Origin: Torreya grandis
Lineage: Eukaryota; Streptophyta; Pinopsida; Cupressales; Taxaceae
Reading direction: 5' to 3'
Assembly: GCA_037957365.1 (NCBI GenBank)
Contig: JARHVA010002127.1
Location: 1,673,001 to 1,737,000 of the forward strand
DNA length: 64,000 nt
Under the pieces are notes generated by a model. It was not told the origin of the DNA, ran no database searches, and was given only the letters and a program-made list of their open reading frames with translations. Below are positions 1 to 10,888 of the stretch, piece by piece. The position numbers were made by a program, and so were the translations under genes. Numbering within the stretch: the first letter of the stretch is position 1; the number at the start of each line of letters is the position of its first letter.

Positions 1-1970
1 GATGTCACCTCGATGACCTCACTATCCGCCTCTGATTGTACTTTGTAAAGTTGGGTGCCCTGTAACCTGAAGGCACAACGGCCTCGTATAAACTCTTGTA
101 ATATCCGGCCTCATCCTCGGCCTGCATAATCTCTATGAGGGCCTTCACTAGGCCCTGTTTTGTGACAATCTACCAAGCCTCATCCCACTCCCCATAGAGC
201 CTCTGAACATTAGCTTGGGCTTTGTCCCTCTCACCAATTAGTGGCTACTGAATGGTGGTCATCTGTATAACCTCAACTCTCAGGGTGTCAATCTGTGTTT
301 GTAATGTTGTAATCTCACCCTGTGTGTCTGCCAACTATGTTTATAGTTGGGCCACCCTAGCCTCTAATCTTGAAATCTTAGCCAATTTGACATCAACCTC
401 TTGTTGCACCCCTTCTATAGTGCCCTGGTCTACGTCTGATCTAGTTGACCTTGAAGAACTTGCCTGCTTTGAAGCCTATCACCTATCCACATCCTGTCCA
501 AACTCTCTAACAATAGCAAGGGTCACCTTCTCATGTTGTCCATCGGTCTGTTCCTCATCTCCGTCATGGTCTGACGATTGTTCCTCGTTGCTACTACTGC
601 TCTCATATCCAAAATCAATAATCATAGGAATAGGGTGTTGTACTATTGCTTGTATCGGTTGCTATAGAGGAGCTTGTATCTGCAAAGATACCTATCCCTA
701 AGCTAGTATAGCTTGTCTTTGTTGTTGAGCCACATGCTGCACATGCTGCCTCAACACTTGTACTCCTGGCGGTCTAGACCTGGTCAATCTAACAATCTTA
801 AACTACCTCCACGAGTTTGTATAGGCCCTGTGACACCCGCATCTGCTACTCCCTCAACATAGGCCCATACCATTGGTTGTACTAACAAAAAATTGCCACC
901 TGCCTCAGTCCTCAGGACAGGAGGATCCCACTTGCTAATCTCATGCGTCACATGCATGAAGTAATGAGGCCCCTCAAGAACATCTTGTTGAAACCCAAAC
1001 TGTCTCTGTTATCGGTCAAGGCAATGCTACTCCACAGTAAAATCACGGCGACCTATGATATAGCATGGAGTCATCATAAACCGCATCACAAATTCGTCCT
1101 CCAACCATCAAAACTGAATGTGCATATAAGGGCGCCAGACAAAATCCCCGTCAATCATCTCATATATAGCTTGCCAGTAGAAGGGAAGGGCCCCTTTGTG
1201 TCTCGTCGACCTCCTCCTATTAGGTACCAGTGATAAGCTAGCAGCTCCTCTGGTTCGAGCTGTCGTCTTTATCCAATAGTTTGCTCAATCTCAATATGCT
1301 CCCAGGCCCAGACTTGAAGCAACGTACAAGGCTCAATGCTCCTACTGCGACGGTAAGCCACCATGTGTAAATCCTTGTATAATTGGGCCAATACCATGAG
1401 CCCCCTGGCAAAGCAAACAGTCTCAAAGATCATATCTCGAGCACCCCTCCTAGTCCCATGTGGAAATAGCGGTTGCTCTTGTCAGACAACAATATGCCAC
1501 TGACAATGGCCATAAGAATGACCACCTCTCGCTCAATCAGTCGCTAAGCCTCTAGTGCATCTATATCAACCACTCCCTCTTGTATAACCACATTAGTGAC
1601 GCCAATTAGATCCTCTAATACTGTCTGACATCCCTATCGTAACCAGTGTCTCACTCATTCCCGAATCGAAATGTGGATAATCAGCGAAACATCCTCCAAA
1701 GTCACTGTAGCCTCTCGAGTAGGTAGGTGAAATGTGCTCATCTCTGAATGTCAACGCTTGGCTAGCATAGAGAGAAAAGCCCAGTTTGCTTGGATCACCG
1801 GCATCTGCGCTACGTGTAGTAAACTAATCGCCTCAAGTATGGCCACAACTTCCTTGGTCCAAATCCCTAGCTGTCGTAAGATGCATGATCGATGCTCATG
1901 GCTATCAAAATTGCGACTCGCTCTTGCAAAATACTTAGTCAAATCTATCTTTCTAAACACTGACACTAAA
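1..1970 (-). pseudogene. Degraded plant mobile domain (PMD) protein, antisense ORF of Tat-type element E
   Basis: Reading leftward from about 1,966, the translation carries two PMD hallmarks: TFHLPTREATVTLEDV near 1,735-1,690, and LLQVWAWEHIEIEQ near 1,320-1,280. It continues into an acidic Ser-rich stretch near 640-545. Around 420-190 there is a long heptad-rich coiled coil with ISRLEARVAQL and ITTLQTQIDTLRVEV. The frame is broken by several stops and at least one shift, and it runs off the window start, so it is a partial pseudogene. PMD proteins are known from plant transposons and as an extra antisense ORF between pol and the 3' LTR of some Tat-lineage Ty3/gypsy elements. A + strand polypurine tract and LTR begin at 3,040-3,054, which fits that arrangement. 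A PMD gene from a DNA transposon or a domesticated host gene is the alternative. The family call is firm; assignment to element E is inference. Confidence 0.8.
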
Positions 1971-3039
1971 TCAAATTAGACCTCATTCCTATTTTCATCT
2001 AAATTATCCAGGGAATCATCCAAGCCAATCAAATCGAATTCCAGTCAAGTGAAGCACCTTCATCAAATCAAGTTGATTTGACACTCGGGGGATCTAATTG
2101 CTTAGTAGGACGCTCCTGTCATTTCACAAGATGTCCTCGTTCTTTCTTAGAGCGTTTGTGTCATTTTCCCTCATGATCTCGCCATTTTGCAAGTCAATCC
2201 TTCCATTTCAGCAATTTCTACTCATTTTTGGATATCCCATCGTTTCGGCGATTTCTACGCTATTTTCATGTTTTTGCCAAATTTGGTGATATCACTGTCC
2301 CTGTCACATTCCCATTGTTTTTAATGATGCTATCGTTATTTTGTTGCCAATATCACCGTTTGCGTGGGCAATCTTGCCATTTTTACGTTTTTTGGAAAAT
2401 GTCAAGATCGCCAATTATCCTACTTCTACCTAGCATTAATGACATTAAAAGCGAAAATTTTAAAAAATTAAAGTTACTCTCCAAATACCAGCTCCCTAGT
2501 GGTCCCTTGTACTCTTGAATCCGCTCACCAAGATGTCTATGCCAAGGGATACGCACTATTGAACTCGAAGCACTTGTGCGCAAAATCCAAAGCAAAGAAT
2601 TTTAAGAGGGGAAGGTAAAAAAATGAACTATTTTCACCCCCTAGGGGTCAATTTATAGCTTACAATTTGAATTTTAGCTCCTCTGCCCCTCCCATTGCAT
2701 CATTCTTCTCGGGAACCCTCTTTATGGCTCCTTTCTTTGTTTTCAGTCTTGTTTTCGCTTATCTTCTCTGTTTATCAGACTCTTTCACTGTATAACACGT
2801 CGTCTTCTTCCTTTTGAGGGCCCGTCCATCAACATTATTTTTCGGTTATTCCCTTGAGGGGGCATCCTAGGCATCCCAAACATCATTTGGGGCATTGTTG
2901 TGAACTCAGTTTTTAGTAAATTGAATAAGAATCAACAAAGCGTGAACACATTATTCTTCAATCATTATTAAATCATTTTAATGACTTCTTCATTCTTTGA
3001 AAAGTCGTTGCTTCATTTGTGTCTCTCAACACCCTTTCA
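1971..3039 (+). other. 3' untranslated part of Tat-type element E
   Basis: No convincing coding sequence; the short open frames on both strands look like chance. The last 250 bases (an AGGGGGCATC block, then CAACACCCTTTCAAA before the purine run) resemble the stretch next to the LTR of element F, read on the - strand from about 40,030 to 39,877. E and F therefore belong to related families. Function is limited to the non-coding tail of the element. Confidence 0.5.
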
Positions 3040-3053
3040 AATAAGGGAAAAAT
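3040..3053 (+). other. Polypurine tract of element E
   Basis: The run AAATAAGGGAAAAA sits immediately before an LTR-like start TGTAGACA. In LTR elements a purine run in this place primes plus-strand DNA synthesis. The matching site of element F on the - strand (39,877-39,893) has the same position relative to TGTAGACA. Confidence 0.55.
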
Positions 3054-4099
3054 GTAGACACTCCATTTTCATCACTTTAATGTCGAAATTGTGAATCAAA
3101 ATCATTTCCCGCAATAACGCACAAATCAAGTTAGAAATTGTTAAAACATTCTAAATCGTCCACATAGTTTAACGTGCACATTTTGTGACACATTGGTGCA
3201 TCCCTGATTGGGGCAATACACTGCATTGAATCATCTAATCTGTCTTTTGCGTCCCGAAATTGGTCCCCCTTCTTGCAAAAGTCTCACTAGGCATATTAAA
3301 CCAAGTAAATCGAACTTTGCAAATGAGACCACAAAAGGACAAAATCAACTAAATTAGTTAATTGCTTGATTAGGTTAATTAAGCTTCTTCTAAAAATGGG
3401 TTACGTGGAATGCACGTCATGAATATTGAAAAATCAAACAATTTTTAATATCCTCATTACACAACTTGCTAATTAAAAATTCATAAAATCTTCCTCTTTC
3501 CCTAGGCAAATTGAATGAAATTTGGATAGTGTGCAATGAAGGTTTTCTTCAACTCCAAGGCATGGGGGACAAGCTCATACAAGTCCTTCCACATTCCATC
3601 CTTCCTCTTCCACACTCCACCCCTTAACATTAATTTCTCAACTCCCATTTGAGGACTCATTCTCAACCACACATCTTGATTTGAGATCGACGGTCCAAAT
3701 TCAAAGGAGAAATCTATAAATAGAAGGGCCTCCCTCTCTTTCAACAAGTTTTTTTGTGCTTAACTTATGCTTCCAAATCTCTAAGAAAAGATTTACCAAG
3801 TTCTTCAATTGTTCATCCAATCACGCATAGTGCAAGGGGAGATGCTGTCCAAATGACTTCGCAATAGGCCAAAAACCTCAAGCCCTATATTCGGGCCAAT
3901 CCAAAATTTGAATTCTGGCTAGAATGAGACATCCATGAGGAAGGTATAATCGTTTGATTTTTGTCTTCTATTTGTTGTTTGTCACTTCTTAGACCTTCTC
4001 CAATCTAAGGACATGTGTCTAAGATGTTAATTTTGTACTGTTTTGGTTTGATTTTCATGCTAATAAGAAACTAACCTCCTTTGCAATCATGTGATGACA
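3054..4099 (+). repeat. Probable LTR of element E
   Basis: It starts TGTAGACA directly after a polypurine tract, contains a clear TATA box at 3,715, and may end GATGACA at 4,099, just before a primer-site-like sequence. The start is well supported by the related F element. The end is uncertain: a second candidate end, GACAACA, lies near 7,107. No duplicate LTR is inside the window, so the pair cannot be compared. Confidence 0.5.
3715..3722 (+). promoter_or_regulatory. TATA box in element E LTR
   Basis: TATAAATA within CTATAAATAGAAGG, about 660 bases into the LTR and the only strong plant-type TATA motif there. It would place transcription start near 3,750 on the + strand, as expected for the U3/R border of a plant LTR. 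Confidence 0.5.
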
Positions 4100-4101
4100 T
4101 A

Positions 4102-4118
4102 TGGCACACCAGGTGGGG
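4102..4118 (+). other. Possible tRNA primer-binding site after the E LTR
   Basis: TGGCACACCAGGTGGGG follows the candidate LTR end GATGACA by two bases. Its shape (TGGC...GTGGGG) resembles Tat/Athila-type primer sites, but I cannot name the tRNA. No gag follows. If real, this LTR has a polypurine tract on its left and a primer site on its right, as in a tandem of two elements sharing one LTR. Confidence 0.3.
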
Positions 4119-4884
4119 CTAGCACTCCACATTCTCCTTTGAAACATCCTACCATTCCTCTAATTTGTAAATTAGCTCAAAATTGATCTTAATTTCATCT
4201 CTTTTTCTTCTAAATTTGCCAAAATTTCACTCCCATGTTAGCGGCGGACACGCTTTGCTAATTGGCAGGATTGACCTGCAATTTTGCAGGATCGACCTGC
4301 ATATCTGTAGATTCGCACTGTGAAATGACAAAAACGCTCTTGGCTTCCACTCAAACTGTGGATTTACAGAAATGGCATACAACTTGCATGTAGCTGGAAA
4401 AAAGTCATAACAGCTACAAACTTCCTTGAATCTCACCCCAATCAACATTAGGATCGTTGGGTTGATTGTCCCAAATGGCGGACATCTTCTGCTAACATCC
4501 TTGTTGGCCATTTTTTGGCCTACATACCAAAATTTTGCCCAAGTGTGAGAGGGTGAACATTCAAGCAAGACTTCGGGTTTTACAAGAGGCACAATTTTTT
4601 TCACTTTATGAGTAATCAGCAGTTGAAACCCCGCAGCAAAAGTAATCCGGGTTGGAAAGCCCAAATTACTCTAAACAGTGCAAATCTGGTTTTGGGAAGT
4701 GCTTTGCTTATGAAAGTTTTATTAGTAGAAGTAAGGTTTCACAAATCCGAATTACTCTAAACAATGCATTTCAGATTTCTCAGGGTGAATAACTTATGTC
4801 TTTTTATAAGTAACAAACAATGAAGAATCTGAAGTAGGTCCCAGTGAAGAATCCGAAGTTGCAGAGATTGAGGAACAAACAAAT
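4119..4884. other. Unassigned repeat-derived sequence
   Basis: No recognisable gene. A - strand open frame of 145 codons (4,227-4,664) shows no family motifs. A short doubled motif, GGATyGACCTGCA, occurs at about 4,265-4,300. Confidence 0.4.
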
Positions 4885-5245
4885 AGACTCGGACAAAAAC
4901 CCTGAAGGAATTCCTTTGGACAATTTGTCTGAAGGACTTCCTCCGAAAAAGTTGAAAAGGACAAATCAAAAAATTCGAAGGGCAATGTACGCTTTGGAAG
5001 GGACGTTTCCAAAAACCCGGGTACCCTTCAAAAAACCCGGGTGCCTTTTTCTTAAGGGTTATTCCCTTAGGAAGGATCGTTGACAAAAAACCTGAAGGGT
5101 AGGTACCCTTCGGGAAGGTTCATTTCCAGATTGGAAGGGATGTTGGAAGAAACCCAAAGGGCCCCTGCCCTTCGGGAAGGTCCATCTGACGAGTTTAAGG
5201 GCTTTACAAAAAGCTCAAAGGGCACCTGCCCTTCGGGAAAGGACT
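4885..5245. repeat. CCTTCGGGAAGG tandem block related to the C-element LTR
   Basis: The motif CCCTTCGGGAAGG (last copy CCCTTCGGGAAAGG) recurs at 5,106, 5,168 and 5,229, a period of 61-62 bases, between AAGGGCCCCTG-like spacers. Just upstream (4,890-4,945), the reverse complement matches the C-element LTR (14,582-14,622) over about 40 bases, including CCTTCAGACAAA and AAGGAATTCCTTCAGGGTTT. This suggests an older relative of the C LTR in the opposite orientation. Confidence 0.55.
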
Positions 5246-7237
5246 AAGACAGTAAGCCCTAAGCGCTGTCTTTGGAAAGCAAGGAGACAAACTGCCGGAA
5301 TTTAAAAAACAAAAAACCCAAAGAAATATAAACAAAGGAAAGAAAATAAAGGAGTCCTTCGGAAAAGTCAGTGAACAGAAAAGTCCACAGGGAGTCAAAA
5401 GAGAAGTCAACAAGAAAAATCTGAATGAAATGAAGAAATTAAAGGGACTCTGACATTCTTTCTGAAGGAAATAAAACCAAAGAACAAATCCGCAGACATA
5501 AAGCTAGTAAACAGGAATTCCTTCAGAAAGGGAAAGGACGTAAGTGCCAAGGGAAGATCCGCAGGAAAATGGAAAGAACAAAAGCTTGAAATAAATAATT
5601 GACAAAGACCCGAGATGAATGATTAGAAAAATACAAGGCAAATAAGCAAGGAAAAATACACACAGGAAAATCACAGATATTTGTCCAGACAAGCATGAAC
5701 AAAAAAGCCGAGGACCAAGTCAAGTCCGGAAGAATAAACTCATGGATTTCATGCAAGGGAAAACAAAGGGAAGATTCGTGGAAAAGACAAATACAGACGG
5801 TGAACATGCCTAAATAGTTCGAGAATACAAGAGCATGCAAACAACGATGAACAGAAATAGACACGTCCAGATTTGACTATTCTAGCATGTCACCTTTAGT
5901 TCTTAAACAGAGGCTCACTTTGCATGAGGACTCGAGTAGTGGAATGTTGGAAAGCTTAAACAAAAGAAATTCCATGCACACACTCTCGTTTGTCTCAAAG
6001 CTTGAAACGTTCTGACGATTCAAACGTAATTCTTAATTTGACATTTGTATTGATTTCATGCAAAGGGGAGACTTTCAAATGTTCCAACTCGGCTTCCAAC
6101 GGATCAAGTCAGAGTTTTAAAATTGGCATTGGCATTGGCATTGGATTTCATGCATGCTGTTGTCATCTCATACTTTCAAACATTCCAGCAGCTCATGAAG
6201 AATGCCATATTTGGAAGTGGGCGTAGCATTATTGCATGATAGAGAGGTTTAGCAGCCCAAAATTAGCCACTGTCCACTTCAACATCAAAGATTCTTCATG
6301 CAAGACAAAAGACAAATTTGGAAGACTCATTCAACGCAATTTGGACTTGGGCTAATGAAGAGTTAACTTCCTCTCCTATTTTTAACACCATCTCTTGGCT
6401 ATTGTATTTTTTTATAAGTTGGCTTTCAACCTTGGATTAAATCATCCTTCTTTTGGCAAGAAAACTTCTTCCAAAGATTGTGCTGTAACCTTTTTCAAAA
6501 TCAATAAGAAGAGGACTGTGTTTTTTCAATTTCCAGCAACTGGTATTGCGTACTTTTGTTATGAATTTGTCTAAGTGATAATTTTTTTTTCTTTGACAAA
6601 TCTGAATTCGTACCTAGTTACTATCTGGTCATTTATGTAGGTCATGTTCTATGTTTGATTGTCTTTTGCTGAGTTTATAGTAGATATTAGTGGCAGTTTA
6701 GTGCCTTTCATTAGGGCTATTTTTCCATTTTTCTCAAGCTTAGATAATTAAATTACACCTTTTCGTGAAATACTTATGTGTAATGATCAATTGGAGTTGA
6801 AGTTTTGCCTCTTCCTTGTCTTAATCAGTGTTCTTAGAAGCTCGATTTGAGTGGATCAAGCAAATTAGGTGTATCACTGCTTTGGCTAGGATTTCCTTTC
6901 AAGTTCTTTCTCCCCTTTTTCCCAGGGAGTTTGTAGTGTAGAAGTTGAGATCCTCATAGATAAATCTTACAGAAACCAACCTTTTCTGAAGGTTCTTTTC
7001 ATCATTGAGGTACCCACCCTCGTGAGAAGATCTCACTGTTTCAATTGAAGTGAAGATTAGTCATTTCAATACATCTTCGATCAGGGTGCAGCTCTAGGTT
7101 GACAACAATCACCATGCAAGGAAACTCTGTCAAAATGCACAAATCCACAACTGTTCATGATTGATAACAACAGTCCTAATCCTGATTTTTTTTAAAAACT
7201 CAGCAACATGAAAATGGTATAACTACCAAACTGAAAT
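5246..7237. other. AT-rich unassigned stretch, probably old LTR sequence
   Basis: I see no gene. Purine-rich sequence to about 5,900 is followed by a GGCATT microsatellite (about four units, 6,123-6,146). Near 6,500 there is a polyadenylation-like context (AATCAATAAGAAG). The motif GACAACA at 7,101-7,107 could be an LTR end. Nothing here can be assigned with confidence. Confidence 0.4.
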
Positions 7238-7765
7238 TTATTGAAAGAGACAACTATGAGCAAATGTAGACGCTGATAGCCACCATATAAGGATTGAACA
7301 TATGAGATCGACAGATCTAAAGGTTGAAGCCACAAACATGTACCTCAAAAAATCACCCGGATTCCATACCATTATGCAAAATGCATTTTGAGCTAAAGGC
7401 TCTATCTTTATTCTTTCACCTTGCTTAGAATGATGACATAATTCAAATAGAGTTGTGCTAACATTCCCATAGTGTGAATTGACATTATAAGAATGCTTAC
7501 CATGATGACAACAAATCTGAAATGACATAGTATGAAACAACAAATCTGAAACATGATTTTCTTTTTTATGATTTATCAATAGGAGCCTTTGAGCAGTTTG
7601 CCTTGACACAATCATCCTTGCAATGATTGGAAGATTGATAGGAACTTCTAGAGCTGTTTTTATTGAGAAACCTTTACTCTCCACTTGCATGGTGGATTTT
7701 TTTAAGGGTTGCTCACTAATTTATTTCAGATTTGAATTCTCTTGCTACTTGATTTTTTTTTTGGG
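7238..7765 (-). pseudogene. Unrecognised remnant, left part of element D
   Basis: A - strand frame of 150 codons (7,238-7,690) stays open, but I recognise no domain in it. It adjoins the left copy of the ATCCT duplication, so before element A inserted it was continuous with 29,333 onward. That right-hand part encodes a short Lys-rich segment next to a chromovirus-type primer site. It may be a relic of the D element's gag, or chance. Confidence 0.3.
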
Positions 7766-7770
7766 ATCCT
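7766..7770. other. Target-site duplication ATCCT, left copy (element A)
   Basis: ATCCT directly before the LTR start TGTAATGTCC. The identical 5 bases follow the other LTR at 29,328-29,332. Confidence 0.9.
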
Positions 7771-9200
7771 TGTAATGTCCCCAAATGGGACAATTCAACC
7801 AAAGAGGGGTTTCCCCTAAAATCCAAAAAATTATGGATTTTGAAATTAGCCAAATCAACAAACCCTAGCTCAAAGATATGCTGTAAAAACATGCAATATA
7901 ATTCCAAACCCTAGGTGCCAATGTGCAAATAATATAAAGGTAATTTCCAGCAATTACTTTGAACAAATAACACCTCAAAATTATCCAAAATAAGCCATGA
8001 ACTGAAAATAAAGATTTTATATCTTTTTACCCTTTGTATGTGGATGAAAATCAGATTTAACCTTGCTGTAAAATATCTGATATTACACATAAAACAATAG
8101 CTGAATATTTGTCAAGCCCTTGCCAAAAATCATGGATAATTTATTAAAAATAGCCACACAAATCCAACGCCCTTTTTGGGCCTTCAAAGTGATCAAAACC
8201 CTCTTCCAATCTAGTCGTCCTAAGTCAAATTTTGCATATAAAAATCAGAAATATTATTTGCCTTTCAACTAGAGTTTTAAACCCTTTGAAACAACAAACC
8301 CTCACTTCAATTCAAGTCGCCACACTTGGAAAAATTCCTCAATAAATATTAGCCATAAAACTACAATTTATAAATAAATAAATCAAATCATAAAATTTGT
8401 GCAAAAATATAAATAAATAAATAAATCATAATTTATTATTTATTTATCCACTTGAAAAGACCTTGCAAACCTTGCCTAATCACATAGAAAGTCAACGCTA
8501 CACTTCATCAATAATTATCAATAAATTCTAGCAATGAAACTAAGTCAATTTGACCTCAAATTAGCCTTGAAGCCCACATAAACAAGTCACCAAACAAGTC
8601 GCCTCACTTTAGGACAATAATCAAATTCCACATTTGCAAAGGTGGCGTCAAAAGACATCGTTTTGTCAAATAATCAGCTCCAAAAATCTGCAAACAGTTA
8701 TTGGGCATACATCCCAATATTTTTTTCAAGCATGAAAAATCAATATCAATTTTCAGTCTCTCAAAGGAGAACACCATGTATTTGTACCCTTCAAAGGGGG
8801 ACGAACCACCTTGGGAATGCCAAATACTCTTTCTTAACTCTCTTTGTTGACTTTTAGCATATCTTCTCTTTGCCTTTGATCACTTACAAGTCGACATTTT
8901 TTTTTACCAAAAATAATATTAAATAATTGCTTAAATAATAAATAGTAATTAAAATTACTTTTCGGCAATAATTCAATAATTATTTCAATTAAATAACTTA
9001 GTGGTAAAAACCACTTTTATAAAATATTCTATTAATTAACTAATAATTTTCTTATATGAGCAAATGATTAAAATCACTATTCGAACAATTATAATTAATT
9101 AATAAAATAAAACTCCAAAATAAATCCTTTATTCTATGGAAGAGTAGATTAAAGGTCTTTAATACCTGTTCATAATTGATGTGAAAATAGGCACATTACA
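7771..9200 (-). repeat. 3' LTR of element A
   Basis: Starts TGTAATGTCC and ends GCACATTACA in + coordinates. It aligns along its length with 27,922-29,327 at roughly 90% over the first 185 bases (hand count). It contains AT-rich AAAT/TTTA runs near 8,360-8,450. Confidence 0.88.
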
Positions 9201-9214
9201 GTCCTCTCTTCCCA
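9201..9214 (-). other. Polypurine tract of element A
   Basis: On the - strand TGGGAAGAGAGGAC precedes the LTR start TGTAATGTGCC. The same arrangement (GGAAGGGAGGAC then TGTAATGTCC-like) occurs in element B. Confidence 0.8.
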
Positions 9215-10883
9215 CAATTGCTTGCTCTTAAGCAATCGCAAACAAAGCTTCCTTGATAGAGCATCCGCTACCACATTGTTTTTACCTTTCATACATTCAA
9301 TATCAAAATCATAAGCTTGCACCTTGCTTACCCACTTTTGTTTCCTGTCATTCAATTCCTTTTGATTGAGGAAGAACTTCAAACTATTGTGATATGATTT
9401 TGCAATGAATTTGTCACAAACCAAATATTGTCTAAACTTACTCAAAGTATGCATAATCGCCAACATCTTCTTGTCATAAATTGAATAAGTTTTGTCGGAA
9501 TCTTTGAGTTTCCTACTTTCAAAAGCAATACGATGTCTCTTTTGCATTAGGACAGCCCCTATCCCTTCACTTGAAGAATCACTCTCAACCATAAAAGGAG
9601 CAGATAAATTTGGAATAGCAAGAATTGGGCAAGAACACATGACCTCCTTTAGTTTTCAAATGCTAGTTGGACTGTTTTGGACCATTTGAAAGCCCCTTAG
9701 TCAAATCAGTCAAGGGGGCAGCAAGTTATGAGAAACCCCTCACAAATCTCCTGTAATAACTACAAAGACCACAAAAACCTCTCAACTGTGTGAGTGTAGA
9801 GGGAATAGGCCAATCCATGATAGCTGCAATTTTTTGTTTATCTACTTGCACACCTTGTGCATTGATGACACGTCCCTAATATAAAATCTCTGTTAATCTA
9901 AATTCACACTTGGATTTCTCTACAAAGGAAGAACGCTACCCCAATGTGCCCAAAACCAAATCCAAGTGCCTCAAGTGCTTCTTCAAAGTTTTGCTATACA
10001 CAAGAATATCACTAAAGAAAACTAGCACAAACATTCTTAGATATTTGCAAACATATTGTTCATACATCACTGAAAAGTAGCTGGGGCATAAGTCAATCCA
10101 AAAGGTATAACTAAAACTCAAAATGCCCAAAATGACATCTAAAAGCAGTTTTATGAACATCCTCTTCTTTTACCTTGATTTGGGGATAATCGAATCTCAA
10201 ATCAATATTCGAAAAGTAGGCGTCACCATGTAACTCATCCATCAATTCATCAATCTTAGGTATTGGATACCCATTCTTAATGGTCTTCTTATTCAACAAC
10301 CTGTAATCAATGCACATCCTCGCAGTACCATCCTTTTTCTTCACTAGAACAATTGAAGAAGCAAAAGGACTTGAGCTAGGCCTTATGTGTCCCATATCAA
10401 GTACCTCTTTGATGGTTTTTTCAATCTCTTCCTTGAAAGTTTTTGGATGACGGTAAGGAGTGACAATAACCGGTTTGGCACCCACTTTTAGCTCAATATT
10501 ATGCTTAAAACTACTATCCGGTGGCAAACCATAATGCAAATCATCAAAGACATGAACATGCTTGTCTAGAATAGCTTGTAACTCACCATGAGGGCGCTGT
10601 TGTTTTCTTTTTTTAAAATTTACTGTGATGAGGCACCTTGCTGTCCAAGCAATTTGACCTCTTATAAAGGCCCTTTCCATCCTCTTCATAGACACCTCTT
10701 GTGGAACACTATTTGCTAGACCTTGAGGACCACTTCCTTGCCCTCTTTGAAGAATTTCAGCTCCATAGTTTATAATTTTGAGTGAATTCACCTAAGTAAT
10801 GCAACCATTGAACACCCAAAACAATATCAATATCTCCAATGTCAACAACATAAAATTCATCAATTACCTTGTGTTTCCCAAGA
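9215..10883 (-). pseudogene. Element A pol remnant: protease end, reverse transcriptase, RNase H
   Basis: Reading leftward: the C-terminal protease segment (IDIVLGVQWLHYLG, 10,800s); RT with PYRHP, ILVKKKDG-like and [20 protein letters not shown] (10,500-10,260); the RT active-site box near 10,020-9,990; the LRGF..L..YYRRFV thumb (9,800s); and RNase H with ESDSSSEGIGAVLMQ and NNVVADALSRK (9,640-9,240). The active site reads FFSDILVYS where the family has FFDD, so one catalytic Asp is replaced. The substrate-binding motif reads IDLRFDYPQI instead of [10 protein letters not shown]. Several frameshifts occur between 9,640 and 10,160. After DALSRK the frame runs straight into the element tail, so the integrase is missing. 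This protein would have copied the element's RNA; it is now inactive. Confidence 0.88.
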
Positions 10884-10888
10884 GTGAG
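10884..10888. other. Target-site duplication GTGAG, left copy (element B)
   Basis: GTGAG precedes the B LTR start TGTAATGTCCCC and recurs at 26,284-26,288 after the other LTR. Removing B and one copy rejoins the A protease frame (LPQLPL to TLGKHKV). Confidence 0.9.

Noticed and set aside
252..701. 149-codon + strand frame
   Set aside because: It is the shadow of the PMD coiled-coil frame on the opposite strand and lacks any motif of its own.
5523..5864. 113-codon - strand hydrophobic frame
   Set aside because: The sequence opposite is a purine-rich run, which always gives Phe/Leu-rich frames on the complement.
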